From CAIWHR01 sp963734055 (GTDB taxonomy: Bacteria; Pseudomonadota; Gammaproteobacteria; Burkholderiales; Casimicrobiaceae): DNA of 64,000 nt. Positions 17,641-25,380 of the stretch are shown in pieces. Numbering within the stretch: the first letter of the stretch is position 1; the number at the start of each line of letters is the position of its first letter. Location: contig CAVTFQ010000008.1 of the NCBI GenBank assembly GCA_963734055.1, positions 124,001-188,000 on the forward strand. The letters are read 5' to 3'. Below the pieces are notes generated by a model that saw only the letters and a program-made list of their open reading frames with translations, had not been told where the DNA came from and searched no databases. Both the position numbers and the translations under genes were made by a program.

Positions 17641-19371
17641 GTGGCCCACGAGATCCGTCGTTCCGCCTACGACATGGCTCTTCCCGCGCCCTCCGTGGCC
17701 GCACACCGCGACGACGACCCGACGCTGAGCCCCGCGGGACCATATCGCTCGTTGAAGCAGCTCGGCCTCGTCCTGCTGTGCGGCGCGTGGGTCGTCCTGG
17801 GGCTCGTCGGCCACGATCCGTGGAAGACCGAGGATGCGACGTCCTTCGGCATCGTCCACGAAGCGCTGCACGGCGGCGACTTCGCGACGCCCAACCTCGT
17901 CGGCGAGCCTTTCGTCGACCGCCCGCCCGCGGTCTACGCCCTCGCGACCCTCACGGCGAAGCTCGCAGGAGGGCTGCTTCCGGAGCACGACGCGGCGCGG
18001 CTCGCCGCGGGGCTTCTGCTCGCGCTGACGATCTATCTGCTCGCGGTGACGGGCCAGGAGCTCGTCGGCCGCAATTTCCGCTGGATGCCGGCGCTGCTCT
18101 TCGTCGGCTCGGTCGGGCTCTGGGATCGCGCGCACCAGCTCTCGCCGGAGCTCGGGCTGGTCGCGGGCATCGCCATCGCGCAATACGGCTTCGCGCTCGC
18201 GCTCCGGCGTCCGGTGATCGGCGGCGTCGTGCTCGGCCTCGGGACGGCGTTCTCGTTCCTCGCGCGCGGCTTCATGGGCCCGGTATGGCTCGTCGCGACC
18301 GCGATCGCGCTGCCGCTTGCCTTCGAGTCGTGGCGCACTCGCCGCTACCTCGCGACCGTGGCGGTCGCCCTGGCCGTGGCGCTGCCGCTCGCGGCAGCGT
18401 GGCCGGCGGCGCTCGCCGTATCCTCGCCCTCCGAGTTCGCGGGCTGGTGGAGCGCCCAGTCGTGGACCGACTGGTTCGGGCCGCTGTCGACGAAGGCACC
18501 CGCGGATCCGGTGGTCCTGCTCAAGAACCTGCCATGGTTCGCCTGGCCCGCGCTGCCGCTCGCCGCATGGACGGTGTGGGCGCGCGGGAGAGGCTTCAAC
18601 GGCGGGCTCGCGACGCCGGCGATCCAGCTGCCGGCGATGCTCGCGGCGGTGATGCTCGTCGCGATCGCCGTCATGGCGGACCCGCGCGTCGCGTACCTGA
18701 TGCCGGTCCTCCTCCCGCTCGCGCTCCTCGGCGCGACCGAGATCGACACGCTGAAGCGGGGCTATTCCGGCGCGCTCGACTGGTTCGGCATCCTGACCTT
18801 CGGGCTCGCCGCCGCGCTGGCGTGGGGACTCTGGGCCGATGCCTACCTGCGTGGCATGCCGACGTCCGTCGCGCGCGTGCTCCGCGACACGGAAGCGGGC
18901 TATCACCCCCCGCTGCGCGCGTTTGCGATCATCGTCTCCGCGCTCCTCACGCTGCTCTGGCTCGTGCTCGTGCGCCCCGCGCGAAGGTCCAATCGGCGCG
19001 CGGTCCTGAACTGGGCCGCGGGGATGACGCTCTTGTGGGCCCTGTATTCGACGATCTGGCTGCCGTACCTCGATTCGCGCCGGAGCTACCGCACGGTCGC
19101 GCAGTCGCTGGCCGCTCACCTGCCGGCACAGGGCTGCGTCGCAAGCCGCAACCTGGGCGAGTCGCAGCGCGCACTGTTCCAGTATTTCACGGGGCTCGTC
19201 ACCGTGCGCGAGGAATCGAATCCGGAAAACGGGTGCGCCGCGCTGCTCGTCCAGTACGGCCGCGCCGAGGGCGCTCTCGCCGCGCCCGACGGCTGGACCA
19301 TCGCGTGGCAGGGACAGCGCCGCGGCGACGACACCGAGCACTTCGTCCTCTATACGCGGAACGCGCCATGA
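17641..19371 (+). CDS. ArnT/PMT-like glycosyltransferase family membrane protein
   Basis: This 576-residue polytopic membrane protein resembles GT-C glycosyltransferases (ArnT/PMT type), which use polyprenyl-phosphate sugars at the periplasmic face. Features are an early loop with DPWKTEDA (the acidic site of the first external loop), a DRPPAVY motif and about ten to twelve hydrophobic helices. A soluble C-terminal domain starts near residue 490. The start is GTG 17641; ATG 17674 is an alternative. The stop overlaps obgE (ATGA). The donor and acceptor cannot be read from the sequence. Confidence 0.8.
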   Translation: MAHEIRRSAYDMALPAPSVAAHRDDDPTLSPAGPYRSLKQLGLVLLCGAWVVLGLVGHDPWKTEDATSFGIVHEALHGGDFATPNLVGEPFVDRPPAVYALATLTAKLAGGLLPEHDAARLAAGLLLALTIYLLAVTGQELVGRNFRWMPALLFVGSVGLWDRAHQLSPELGLVAGIAIAQYGFALALRRPVIGGVVLGLGTAFSFLARGFMGPVWLVATAIALPLAFESWRTRRYLATVAVALAVALPLAAAWPAALAVSSPSEFAGWWSAQSWTDWFGPLSTKAPADPVVLLKNLPWFAWPALPLAAWTVWARGRGFNGGLATPAIQLPAMLAAVMLVAIAVMADPRVAYLMPVLLPLALLGATEIDTLKRGYSGALDWFGILTFGLAAALAWGLWADAYLRGMPTSVARVLRDTEAGYHPPLRAFAIIVSALLTLLWLVLVRPARRSNRRAVLNWAAGMTLLWALYSTIWLPYLDSRRSYRTVAQSLAAHLPAQGCVASRNLGESQRALFQYFTGLVTVREESNPENGCAALLVQYGRAEGALAAPDGWTIAWQGQRRGDDTEHFVLYTRNAP

Positions 19372-20426
19372 AATTCTTCGACGAGGCGACGATCGAGATC
19401 GTCGCGGGCGATGGCGGCAACGGCGTCGCGTCGTTCCGGCGCGAGAAATACGTGCCCCGCGGCGGACCCGACGGCGGCGACGGCGGCGACGGCGGCAGCA
19501 TCTGGGCCGTCGCGGACCGCAACATCAACACGCTGATCGACTACCGCTACGCGCGCCTGCACCGCGCCAGGCGCGGCGAAAACGGACGTGGCGCCGATCA
19601 ATACGGCAAGGGCGCGGACGACATCGTGCTGCGGATGCCGGTCGGCACCGTCATCACGGACGCCGACAGCGGCGAGCGCATCGCGGACCTCGCGACGGAC
19701 GGGCAGCGCGCGCTCCTGGCGCAGGGCGGCAAAGGCGGCCTCGGCAACCTGCACTTCAAGTCGAGCACGAACCGCGCGCCGCGCCAGTGCACGCCGGGCG
19801 CCGCCGGCGAACGGCGCCGCCTGCAACTCGAGCTGCGCGTTCTCGCCGACGTCGGACTGCTCGGCATGCCGAACGCCGGCAAGAGCACGTTCATCCGCGC
19901 CGTATCGGCCGCGCGGCCGAAGGTCGCCGATTATCCGTTCACGACGCTGGCACCCCACCTCGGCGTCGTCCGCACCGACGCGAACCGAAGCTTCGTGATC
20001 GCCGACATTCCCGGACTGATCGAAGGCGCGGCGGACGGCGCGGGCCTCGGACACCGGTTCCTGCGCCACCTGCAGCGGACGCGTCTCCTCCTCCACGTCG
20101 TCGACCTCGCGCCGTTCGATCCCGACGCCGATCCGGTGCGCGACGCGCGCGCGATCGTCCGGGAGCTCAAGCGCTACGATCCCGCGCTGCACGCGAAGCC
20201 GCGCTGGCTCGTGCTGAACAAGCTCGACCTGGTGCCGGCGGCCGAGCGCGAAGATCGCGTGCGGGCATTCGTCCGCGCGTATCGTTGGAAGGGCCCCGTG
20301 TTTGCCGTCGCGGCGGTCAACGGGGAAGGATGTCGCCAGGTCGTCTACGCGGTGCAGGACTGGCTCGACGCGCATCCGAAGCGTGAGCGGCCGGTCGCAG
20401 CCGACGCGGCCGCGGAAGAGGCCTGA
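19368..20426 (+). CDS. obgE: Obg family GTPase CgtA/ObgE
   Basis: This essential GTPase is involved in 50S ribosome assembly and stress control. The Gly-rich Obg fold occupies residues 1-158 (GGPDGGDGGDGGS). G1 GMPNAGKST, G3 DIPG and G4 NKLD follow. The 352-residue form ends with a short acidic tail. In many betaproteobacteria obgE follows rplU-rpmA; here it follows a glycosyltransferase gene with a 4-base overlap, so the upstream context is rearranged. proB follows 10 bp later. Confidence 0.97.
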   Translation: MKFFDEATIEIVAGDGGNGVASFRREKYVPRGGPDGGDGGDGGSIWAVADRNINTLIDYRYARLHRARRGENGRGADQYGKGADDIVLRMPVGTVITDADSGERIADLATDGQRALLAQGGKGGLGNLHFKSSTNRAPRQCTPGAAGERRRLQLELRVLADVGLLGMPNAGKSTFIRAVSAARPKVADYPFTTLAPHLGVVRTDANRSFVIADIPGLIEGAADGAGLGHRFLRHLQRTRLLLHVVDLAPFDPDADPVRDARAIVRELKRYDPALHAKPRWLVLNKLDLVPAAEREDRVRAFVRAYRWKGPVFAVAAVNGEGCRQVVYAVQDWLDAHPKRERPVAADAAAEEA

Positions 20427-20436
20427 TCCGTTCCGC

Positions 20437-21558
20437 ATGGATACGCCCGTCGCGTCCGCACGGCGCATCGTCGTCAAGGTCGGCTCGAGCCTCGTGACCA
20501 ACGAGGGCCGCGGCCTCGACCACGCGGCCGTCGCGCGCTGGGCCGAGGAAGTGGCGGCGCTCAAGCGCATCGGGCGCGAGCTCGTGCTCGTCTCGTCCGG
20601 CGCGATCGCCGAGGGCGTGAAGCGCCTCGGCTGGCAGGCGCGCCCCGCGGCGATTCACGAGCTGCAGGCGGCGGCGGCCGTCGGGCAGATGGGCCTCGTG
20701 CAGGCCTACGAGACCGCGTTCGCGCGCTTCGGGCTGCGCACCGCGCAGATCCTGCTCACGCACGACGATCTCGCCGATCGCCGGCGCTACCTGAACGCCC
20801 GCTCGACGCTCGTCACGCTGCTCGGTCTCGACGTCATCCCCATCATCAACGAGAACGACACGGTCACGACGGACGAGATCCGCTTCGGCGACAACGACAC
20901 GCTCGGCGCGCTCGTCACGAATCTCATCGAGGCCGACGTCCTCGTCCTCCTCACCGACCAGCAGGGCCTGTACACGGCGGATCCGCGCCGGAACGACCAG
21001 GCCACGCTGGTGCGGAGCGCGAAGGCCGGGGATCCGCGGCTCGAAGCCATGGCCGGCGGCGCGGGCACGGCGATCGGTCGCGGCGGGATGCTGACCAAGA
21101 TCCTCGCCGCCAAGCGCGCGGCCCGGTCGGGAGCCTCGACCGTGATCGCCTGCGGCCGCGAGGACCACGTGCTGACGCGGCTCGCCGAGGGCGAGGCGAT
21201 CGGCACCGCGCTCGTTGCCGAGGCGGTCTCGCTCGCCGCGCGCAAGCAGTGGCTCGCCGATCACGTGCGGCTGGCCGGACGGTTGTCGCTCGACGCGGGC
21301 GCGGTGCGCGCCCTCGCCCGCGACGGCAAGAGCCTCCTCCCGATCGGCGTGGTGGGCGTCGCCGGAGAATTCGAGCGCGGCGAAGTGGTCGGCTGCTTCG
21401 ATCCGGACGGCCGCGAGGTCGCCCGCGGACTCGTCAACTACAGCGCCCAGGAAACGGCGCGCATCCTGCGCCGGCCGTCGTCCGAGATCGAGTCGATCCT
21501 GGGCTACGTCGACGAACCCGAGTTGATCCACCGGGACAATTTGGTCTTGCTCGGATGA
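20437..21558 (+). CDS. proB: Glutamate 5-kinase
   Basis: ProB phosphorylates glutamate in the first step of proline synthesis. The 373-residue protein has an amino acid kinase domain (VVKVGSSLVT, IINENDTV, FGDNDTLGALV) and a C-terminal PUA domain (from about residue 275). ATG 20437 follows obgE closely. The gene ends NLVLLG-stop inside a 16-bp-stem hairpin, and an almost synonymous second copy of these last codons appears 319 bp downstream at the far end of a repeat array. Confidence 0.97.
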   Translation: MDTPVASARRIVVKVGSSLVTNEGRGLDHAAVARWAEEVAALKRIGRELVLVSSGAIAEGVKRLGWQARPAAIHELQAAAAVGQMGLVQAYETAFARFGLRTAQILLTHDDLADRRRYLNARSTLVTLLGLDVIPIINENDTVTTDEIRFGDNDTLGALVTNLIEADVLVLLTDQQGLYTADPRRNDQATLVRSAKAGDPRLEAMAGGAGTAIGRGGMLTKILAAKRAARSGASTVIACGREDHVLTRLAEGEAIGTALVAEAVSLAARKQWLADHVRLAGRLSLDAGAVRALARDGKSLLPIGVVGVAGEFERGEVVGCFDPDGREVARGLVNYSAQETARILRRPSSEIESILGYVDEPELIHRDNLVLLG

Positions 21559-21572
21559 GCAAGACCCAATTG
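21537..21572. repeat. Hairpin spanning the proB stop codon
   Basis: CAATTTGGTCTTGCTC (21537-21552) pairs with GAGCAAGACCCAATTG (21557-21572) across a GGAT loop: 15 of 16 pairs. The proB TGA (21556-21558) sits at the loop edge. No T-run follows. Confidence 0.85.
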
Positions 21573-21877
21573 CGGCGAAGGCTAACTTGCCGCGCAGCGG
21601 CAAGTTAAGCTCGCCGGCAGGCGAGCGGCCGAAGCCACAACATGGTCTACGTCCTGCCGGCACAGCCGGCAGAACCATGTTGCGGCGTAGGCTGACTTGC
21701 CGTGGCGCGGCAAGTTAAGCGAGCCGGAGGCGAGCGGCCGGAGCCACAACATGCTCTACGTCCTGCCGGCATAGCCGGCCGAACCATGTTGCGGCGTAGG
21801 CTAAATTGCCGCGGCGCGGCAAGTTAAGCGAGCCGAAGGCGAGCGGCCGGAGCCACAATCTGGTGCTTCTCGGCTGA
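21568..21877. repeat. Tandem array of ~110-nt hairpin units
   Basis: Two full units and a partial third repeat with spacing 110 and then 109 nt (anchor TTGCCG at 21587, 21697 and 21806). Each begins TTGCGGCG and has a first hairpin (in unit 1, TAACTTGCCGC-GCA-GCGGCAAGTTA, 21583-21607) and a GC-rich middle segment (GCTCGCC-GGCA-GGCGAGC in unit 1). Units 1 and 2 also have a nested long hairpin: CAACATGGT (21638-21646) with ACCATGTTG (21674-21682) enclosing CTGCCGGC-ACA-GCCGGCAG. Unit 3 ends in AAT CTG GTG CTT CTC GGC TGA (21857-21877), which encodes the ProB C-terminus NLVLLG-stop again. I see no protein gene here; the array fills most of the proB-YIP1 gap. Confidence 0.9.
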
Positions 21878-21931
21878 CCCCGTGTTGTCCTAAACTTCGG
21901 CATCAACGAACTTTCCGGGGAGGGGACGTCC

Positions 21932-22510
21932 ATGAACCTGATCGATCGCGTGAAGAACATCCTGATGAGCCCGCAGACGGAGTGGCCGACGATCGCGGCC
22001 GAACCGGCCACGACGCAGTCGATCTACACGGGATACGTGATGATTCTCGCGGCGATCGGCCCTGCGGCCATCCTGCTGCGCGGACTCGTCGGCGGATTCC
22101 TGGGGGCCGTGGCGATCGCGATCGCAAGCTACATCGTCGCGCTCGCGATAACGTTCGTGCTCGCGCTCATCGTCGATGCGCTGGCGCCGTCGTTCGGCGG
22201 CACCAAGGACTTCGTGGGCTCGCTCAAGCTCACCGCCTACTCGTACACCGCGGTGTGGGTCGCCGGGATCTTCCAGCTGCTGCCGTTTATCGGCGGCATC
22301 GTCGGCCTGCTCGCCGCGATCTACGCCTTCTACACGTTCTACCTCGGCGCGCCGGTGCTCGCGAAGTGCGCGCCCGACAAGGCGGTCGGCTTCACGATCG
22401 TCGTCGTCATCTGCGGACTCGTCCTCGGCTTCCTGCTGATGGGGCTCCTCTTCTCCGCGATGTTCGGCGCCGGCGTGGCCGGGATGGGCGGCTTGGGGTC
22501 GATCCGATGA
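21932..22510 (+). CDS. YIP1-family membrane protein
   Basis: This 192-residue inner-membrane protein begins MNLIDRVKNILMSPQTEWPTIAAE, the typical opening of bacterial YIP1-domain proteins, and has five hydrophobic segments. A GGGGAGGGGA ribosome-binding site precedes the ATG. The biochemical role of bacterial YIP1 proteins is not established. Its stop overlaps the start of the DUF3617 gene, so the two are coupled. Confidence 0.85.
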   Translation: MNLIDRVKNILMSPQTEWPTIAAEPATTQSIYTGYVMILAAIGPAAILLRGLVGGFLGAVAIAIASYIVALAITFVLALIVDALAPSFGGTKDFVGSLKLTAYSYTAVWVAGIFQLLPFIGGIVGLLAAIYAFYTFYLGAPVLAKCAPDKAVGFTIVVVICGLVLGFLLMGLLFSAMFGAGVAGMGGLGSIR

Positions 22511-22932
22511 TGCGAGTGGCATGGATCGCGGTGATGGCGCTCGCGCCGGTCGCCGCGCTGGGGGCCTCGCCGATGCAGCCCGGGCTGTGGGAATCGACGG
22601 TGTCGGTTAGCCGAGCGGGCCGCGTCCCGCTCGTCTCGACCGATCGCGATTGCGTCACGCAGCAGGAGATCGACGACGGCACGAAGTCGCTGCCGAAGCC
22701 GGGTAACGACTGCACGCTCGCGAACGTGGCGACCACGGGGGATAAGACAACCTACGACTTCGCCTGCCGCGACGGCCCCGCGACGCTGCAGGGGCGCGCG
22801 GAATTCGCGATCGGGGCGACCCAATACGTCGGCAAGCTCGACGCCGTCACCCGGCGCGGCACGTCGCCGGAGGTGGCGACGACGATGACGTGGGTCTCGA
22901 AGCGCATCGGAGAGTGCCCGCCACCGCGGTAG
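22507..22932 (+). CDS. Exported DUF3617-like protein
   Basis: This 141-residue protein has a signal peptide (cleavage near ALGA-SP) and the PMQPGLWESTVSV opening typical of DUF3617 proteins, which are periplasmic and of unknown function. Cysteines in RDCVTQ, NDCTLAN, FACRDG and GECPP suggest disulfides. ATG 22507 overlaps the upstream stop; an ATG one codon later is equally usable. A palindromic element begins 10 bp after the stop. Confidence 0.82.
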   Translation: MMRVAWIAVMALAPVAALGASPMQPGLWESTVSVSRAGRVPLVSTDRDCVTQQEIDDGTKSLPKPGNDCTLANVATTGDKTTYDFACRDGPATLQGRAEFAIGATQYVGKLDAVTRRGTSPEVATTMTWVSKRIGECPPPR

Positions 22933-22941
22933 CCCGCGGCC

Positions 22942-23210
22942 AGGGCCTGTTCACGCTATGGGCGCAAACGCGAACGGGTGGCGTGGGCCACCAATCCAGA
23001 CGGACGACGAAGCGAAGACCGGGCGTCTTCGCAAGGAGGACAACGCCGAGTGGCGGACCATGCCACCCGTTCCCTTCGGGTTGCTGCCGAAAGGGCCCAT
23101 CGCGGCGTTGCAACGTCTCGCCGGGTTCACGACCCGGCTTCGCCATTGCGCCTTGCGCTGGGCCCTTTCGGCCGTGCAACGCGCTTGCGTCGATAGCGTG
23201 AACAGGCCCT
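22942..23210. mobile_element. MITE-like palindromic element (269 bp)
   Basis: AGGGCCTGTTCACGCTAT (22942-22959) and its exact inverse ATAGCGTGAACAGGCCCT (23193-23210) bound the element. With mismatches the similarity extends inward for about 30 bp (CGCAAxCGCG). Inside are a nested inverted pair, CCGAAAGGGCCCA (about 23089) and TGGGCCCTTTCGG (about 23160), and the hairpin GCCGGGT-TCACG-ACCCGGC. There is no transposase gene. The right end supplies part of the rppH stop codon (CTA, 23209-23211). No target duplication is obvious. Confidence 0.75.
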
Positions 23211-23769
23211 AGTCGCCCCGGGACGTCGGGTCGGCGTACGAAGGCGGCATCACCGGGTGCGGGAACCCGTACAGGCGCTCGCGCCGCGTCTGCGGCCGCG
23301 TGTGCAGGTAGCGTTCGAGCTCGGTCAGCGCACGCCGGTAGACCTCGCGCTTGAACTCGATCACCGTGTCGAGCGGTATCCAGTAGTCGTGCCAGCGCCA
23401 CGCGTCGAATTCCGGGTGGTCGTGAGCGCGGAGTTTGACGTCGGTGTCGCGGCCGACCAGCCGGAGCAGATACCAGATCTGCTTCTGCCCGCGGTAGCTC
23501 CCGCGATACTCGCGCTTGATCCAGTGCTGCGGCACCTCGTAACGCAGCCAGTCACGCGTGCGACCGAGAATCCTCACGTGGTGCGACTGGAGTCCGACTT
23601 CCTCGTGCAGCTCCCGGTACATCGCCTGCTCGGGCGCTTCACCGGGGTTGATGCCACCCTGAGGAAATTGCCAGGAGTGCTCGCGAATCCGTTTGCCCCA
23701 GAAGACCTGATTCTTCCCGTTGACGATGACGATGGCTACGTTCGGGCGATAACCGTCGCGGTCCAGCAT
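23209..23769 (-). CDS. rppH: RNA pyrophosphohydrolase (Nudix)
   Basis: RppH removes pyrophosphate from mRNA 5' ends and so starts decay. The 186-residue protein begins MLDRDGYRPNVAIV. The Nudix box GGINPGEAPEQ plus REL.EEVGL is intact, as are the QFPQGG and KYRG-like (REYRGSYRGQKQ) family motifs. ATG 23769 is the family start; another ATG lies three codons upstream. The 3' end abuts the palindromic element, so the last residues (TSRGD) may have been altered by its insertion. Confidence 0.95.
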   Translation of the reverse strand: MLDRDGYRPNVAIVIVNGKNQVFWGKRIREHSWQFPQGGINPGEAPEQAMYRELHEEVGLQSHHVRILGRTRDWLRYEVPQHWIKREYRGSYRGQKQIWYLLRLVGRDTDVKLRAHDHPEFDAWRWHDYWIPLDTVIEFKREVYRRALTELERYLHTRPQTRRERLYGFPHPVMPPSYADPTSRGD

Positions 23770-23844
23770 CGCGGTCACCCCGAAGATATGGTTGCCACGA
23801 TTGTTCCACAGAACGCTGCCGTTGGAAAGGCGCCGACGTTGCCG

Positions 23845-24894
23845 CTAACGCGCGGCAGCCCGCCCGTTCGACGCGCGTTCGCGCGGCACCGCAGCAAGCG
23901 CGAGCTTGCGATCGCGGCGCAGCACGACGAGCCGCATCTCGCGACCGATCGCGTCCGCGCAGAGCGCGCGCTGCAGGTCGTCGACGTTCGCGATCGGGGT
24001 CTCGTCGACGGCGACCACGACGTCGTCGCGCGCGATTCCCGCGATCGTGGCCGGGGAATCGCCCTCGACCGACTGGATGCGGACACCGGTTTCGCGGGCG
24101 AGCGCGAAGTGGCGGACGACGCGGCGTGGCAGCGGCACCGTCTCGCCCCCGACCCCGAGCCAGGCGCGGCGCACGCGGCCGTCGCGGATCAGCGCAATCG
24201 CTACCTGCTCTGCGGTCGATGCCGCGATCGCGAAGCAGATGCCCTGCGCGGGCAGGATGACCGCAGTGTTGACGCCGATCACCTCGCCGCGTGCGTCGAC
24301 GAGCGGGCCGCCCGAGTTGCCGGGGTTGAGCGCCGCATCGGTCTGCAGCACGTTGTCGAGGAGGCGTCCGGTCTGTGCGCGCATCGAGCGGCCGAGTGCG
24401 CTCACGATGCCGGCGGTCACCGTGTGCTGGAAGCCGTACGGGCTGCCGATCGCGATCGCGATCTGTCCGACCGCGACGCGGCCGGAGTCGCCGAGGCGGC
24501 ACCACGCGAGATCGGGCGCCGCCACCTTGACGAGCGCGAGATCGGAGTCCGGGTCGTCGCCGACGATCTCGGCCGCGGCGTGCCGTCCGTCGGCGAGCAC
24601 GACCTCGATCTCGTCGGCGCTGCCGGCGACGTGACTGTTCGTGAGCAGATAGCCGTCGGGCGTGATGAGAAAGCCCGAGCCAGCGCCGTGCGCGCGCACG
24701 CCGCGCGTGCCGTGCCGGCGACGGACAGCGACGTGGGCCACGGCCGGCGCGACGCGCGCCACCGCGGCCGTCACGGCGGCCGAGTAGGCATCGAGCAGCG
24801 GAGCATCGGCCAGCGCAGGGGTCGGAGCCGTCCGATCCCCGGCCCCGGAGCCCAGGGCAAGGACGGCGGCCGGCGCGAGGCGGGGGCGCGGCAT
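23845..24894 (-). CDS. Trypsin-like periplasmic serine protease with PDZ domain
   Basis: This 349-residue HtrA/DegP-family (S1C) protease has a hydrophobic N-terminal export signal and the catalytic triad His88 (TNSHVAGS), Asp118 (DSDLALVKV) and Ser194 (NPGNSGGP). One C-terminal PDZ domain follows (VRIQSVEGDSPATIAGI). A single PDZ points to the DegS-like or short HtrA type. ATG 24894 was chosen because upstream codons are not protein-like. It diverges from the nap operon. Confidence 0.92.
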   Translation of the reverse strand: MPRPRLAPAAVLALGSGAGDRTAPTPALADAPLLDAYSAAVTAAVARVAPAVAHVAVRRRHGTRGVRAHGAGSGFLITPDGYLLTNSHVAGSADEIEVVLADGRHAAAEIVGDDPDSDLALVKVAAPDLAWCRLGDSGRVAVGQIAIAIGSPYGFQHTVTAGIVSALGRSMRAQTGRLLDNVLQTDAALNPGNSGGPLVDARGEVIGVNTAVILPAQGICFAIAASTAEQVAIALIRDGRVRRAWLGVGGETVPLPRRVVRHFALARETGVRIQSVEGDSPATIAGIARDDVVVAVDETPIANVDDLQRALCADAIGREMRLVVLRRDRKLALAAVPRERASNGRAAAR

Positions 24895-24982
24895 GGCGCG
24901 AAGATGGCCGCGGCCGATCGTCTTTTCAAGGACTCCGCGAGCGTGGAGTCGCCACGGGTACGACCCGGGCTCTGTCGGGATT

Positions 24983-24996
24983 TTGCGCCAAGTCAA
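24983..24996 (+). promoter_or_regulatory. Weak FNR/CRP-family site upstream of nap
   Basis: TTGCGCCAAGTCAA fits the TTG-N8-CAA skeleton of FNR-type sites, about 135 bp before napD. One half-site is poor, so this is only a candidate anaerobic control site. Confidence 0.3.
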
Positions 24997-25128
24997 GGCC
25001 GAAACCCCGCCGCCCGGTGACGATCTCGCCATGATCACCGGCGCGAGAGGCAAAGCCAGGTGCGGTCCCGTTCGCACCGGCGCGCAGGCGTATCGCGCGG
25101 AGCACGCGCCCATCCCGGAACCTCGGCC

Positions 25129-25377
25129 GTGAACATTTCGAGCCTCGTCGTGCGCGCGCGACCCGACGCGTGCGCGGCCGTGTGCGTGGCGCTCGAGCAG
25201 ATGACGGGCCTCGAAGTGACCGCGAGCGACGCGGGACGCATCGTCGTCGTGACCGACCACGAGGCGACGGCCGACGCCGCCGACACTTTCGTTGCAATCC
25301 GCGCGATCGAGGGCGTGCTCTCGGTCTCGCTCGTCTACCAGTACGGCGACGACGGCCCCGTCCCCGAGGAGGTTTGA
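25129..25377 (+). CDS. napD: NapD, chaperone for nitrate reductase NapA
   Basis: NapD binds the Tat signal of NapA and prevents premature export while the molybdenum cofactor is inserted. This 82-residue protein starts at GTG with the usual NapD opening (MNISSLVVRARPD). It keeps the ferredoxin-like fold pattern up to SLVYQYGDDG. It is the first gene of napDABC, 3 bp before napA. Confidence 0.9.
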   Translation: MNISSLVVRARPDACAAVCVALEQMTGLEVTASDAGRIVVVTDHEATADAADTFVAIRAIEGVLSVSLVYQYGDDGPVPEEV

Positions 25378-25380
25378 GCC

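Noticed and set aside
17512..19341. Minus-strand 609-codon frame opposite the glycosyltransferase
   Set aside because: Extreme charged composition and exact antisense position; the plus-strand frame has clear membrane helices and motifs.
21568..21877. CRISPR array
   Set aside because: Units are about 110 nt, directly adjacent, contain internal hairpins and have no unique spacers or cas genes.
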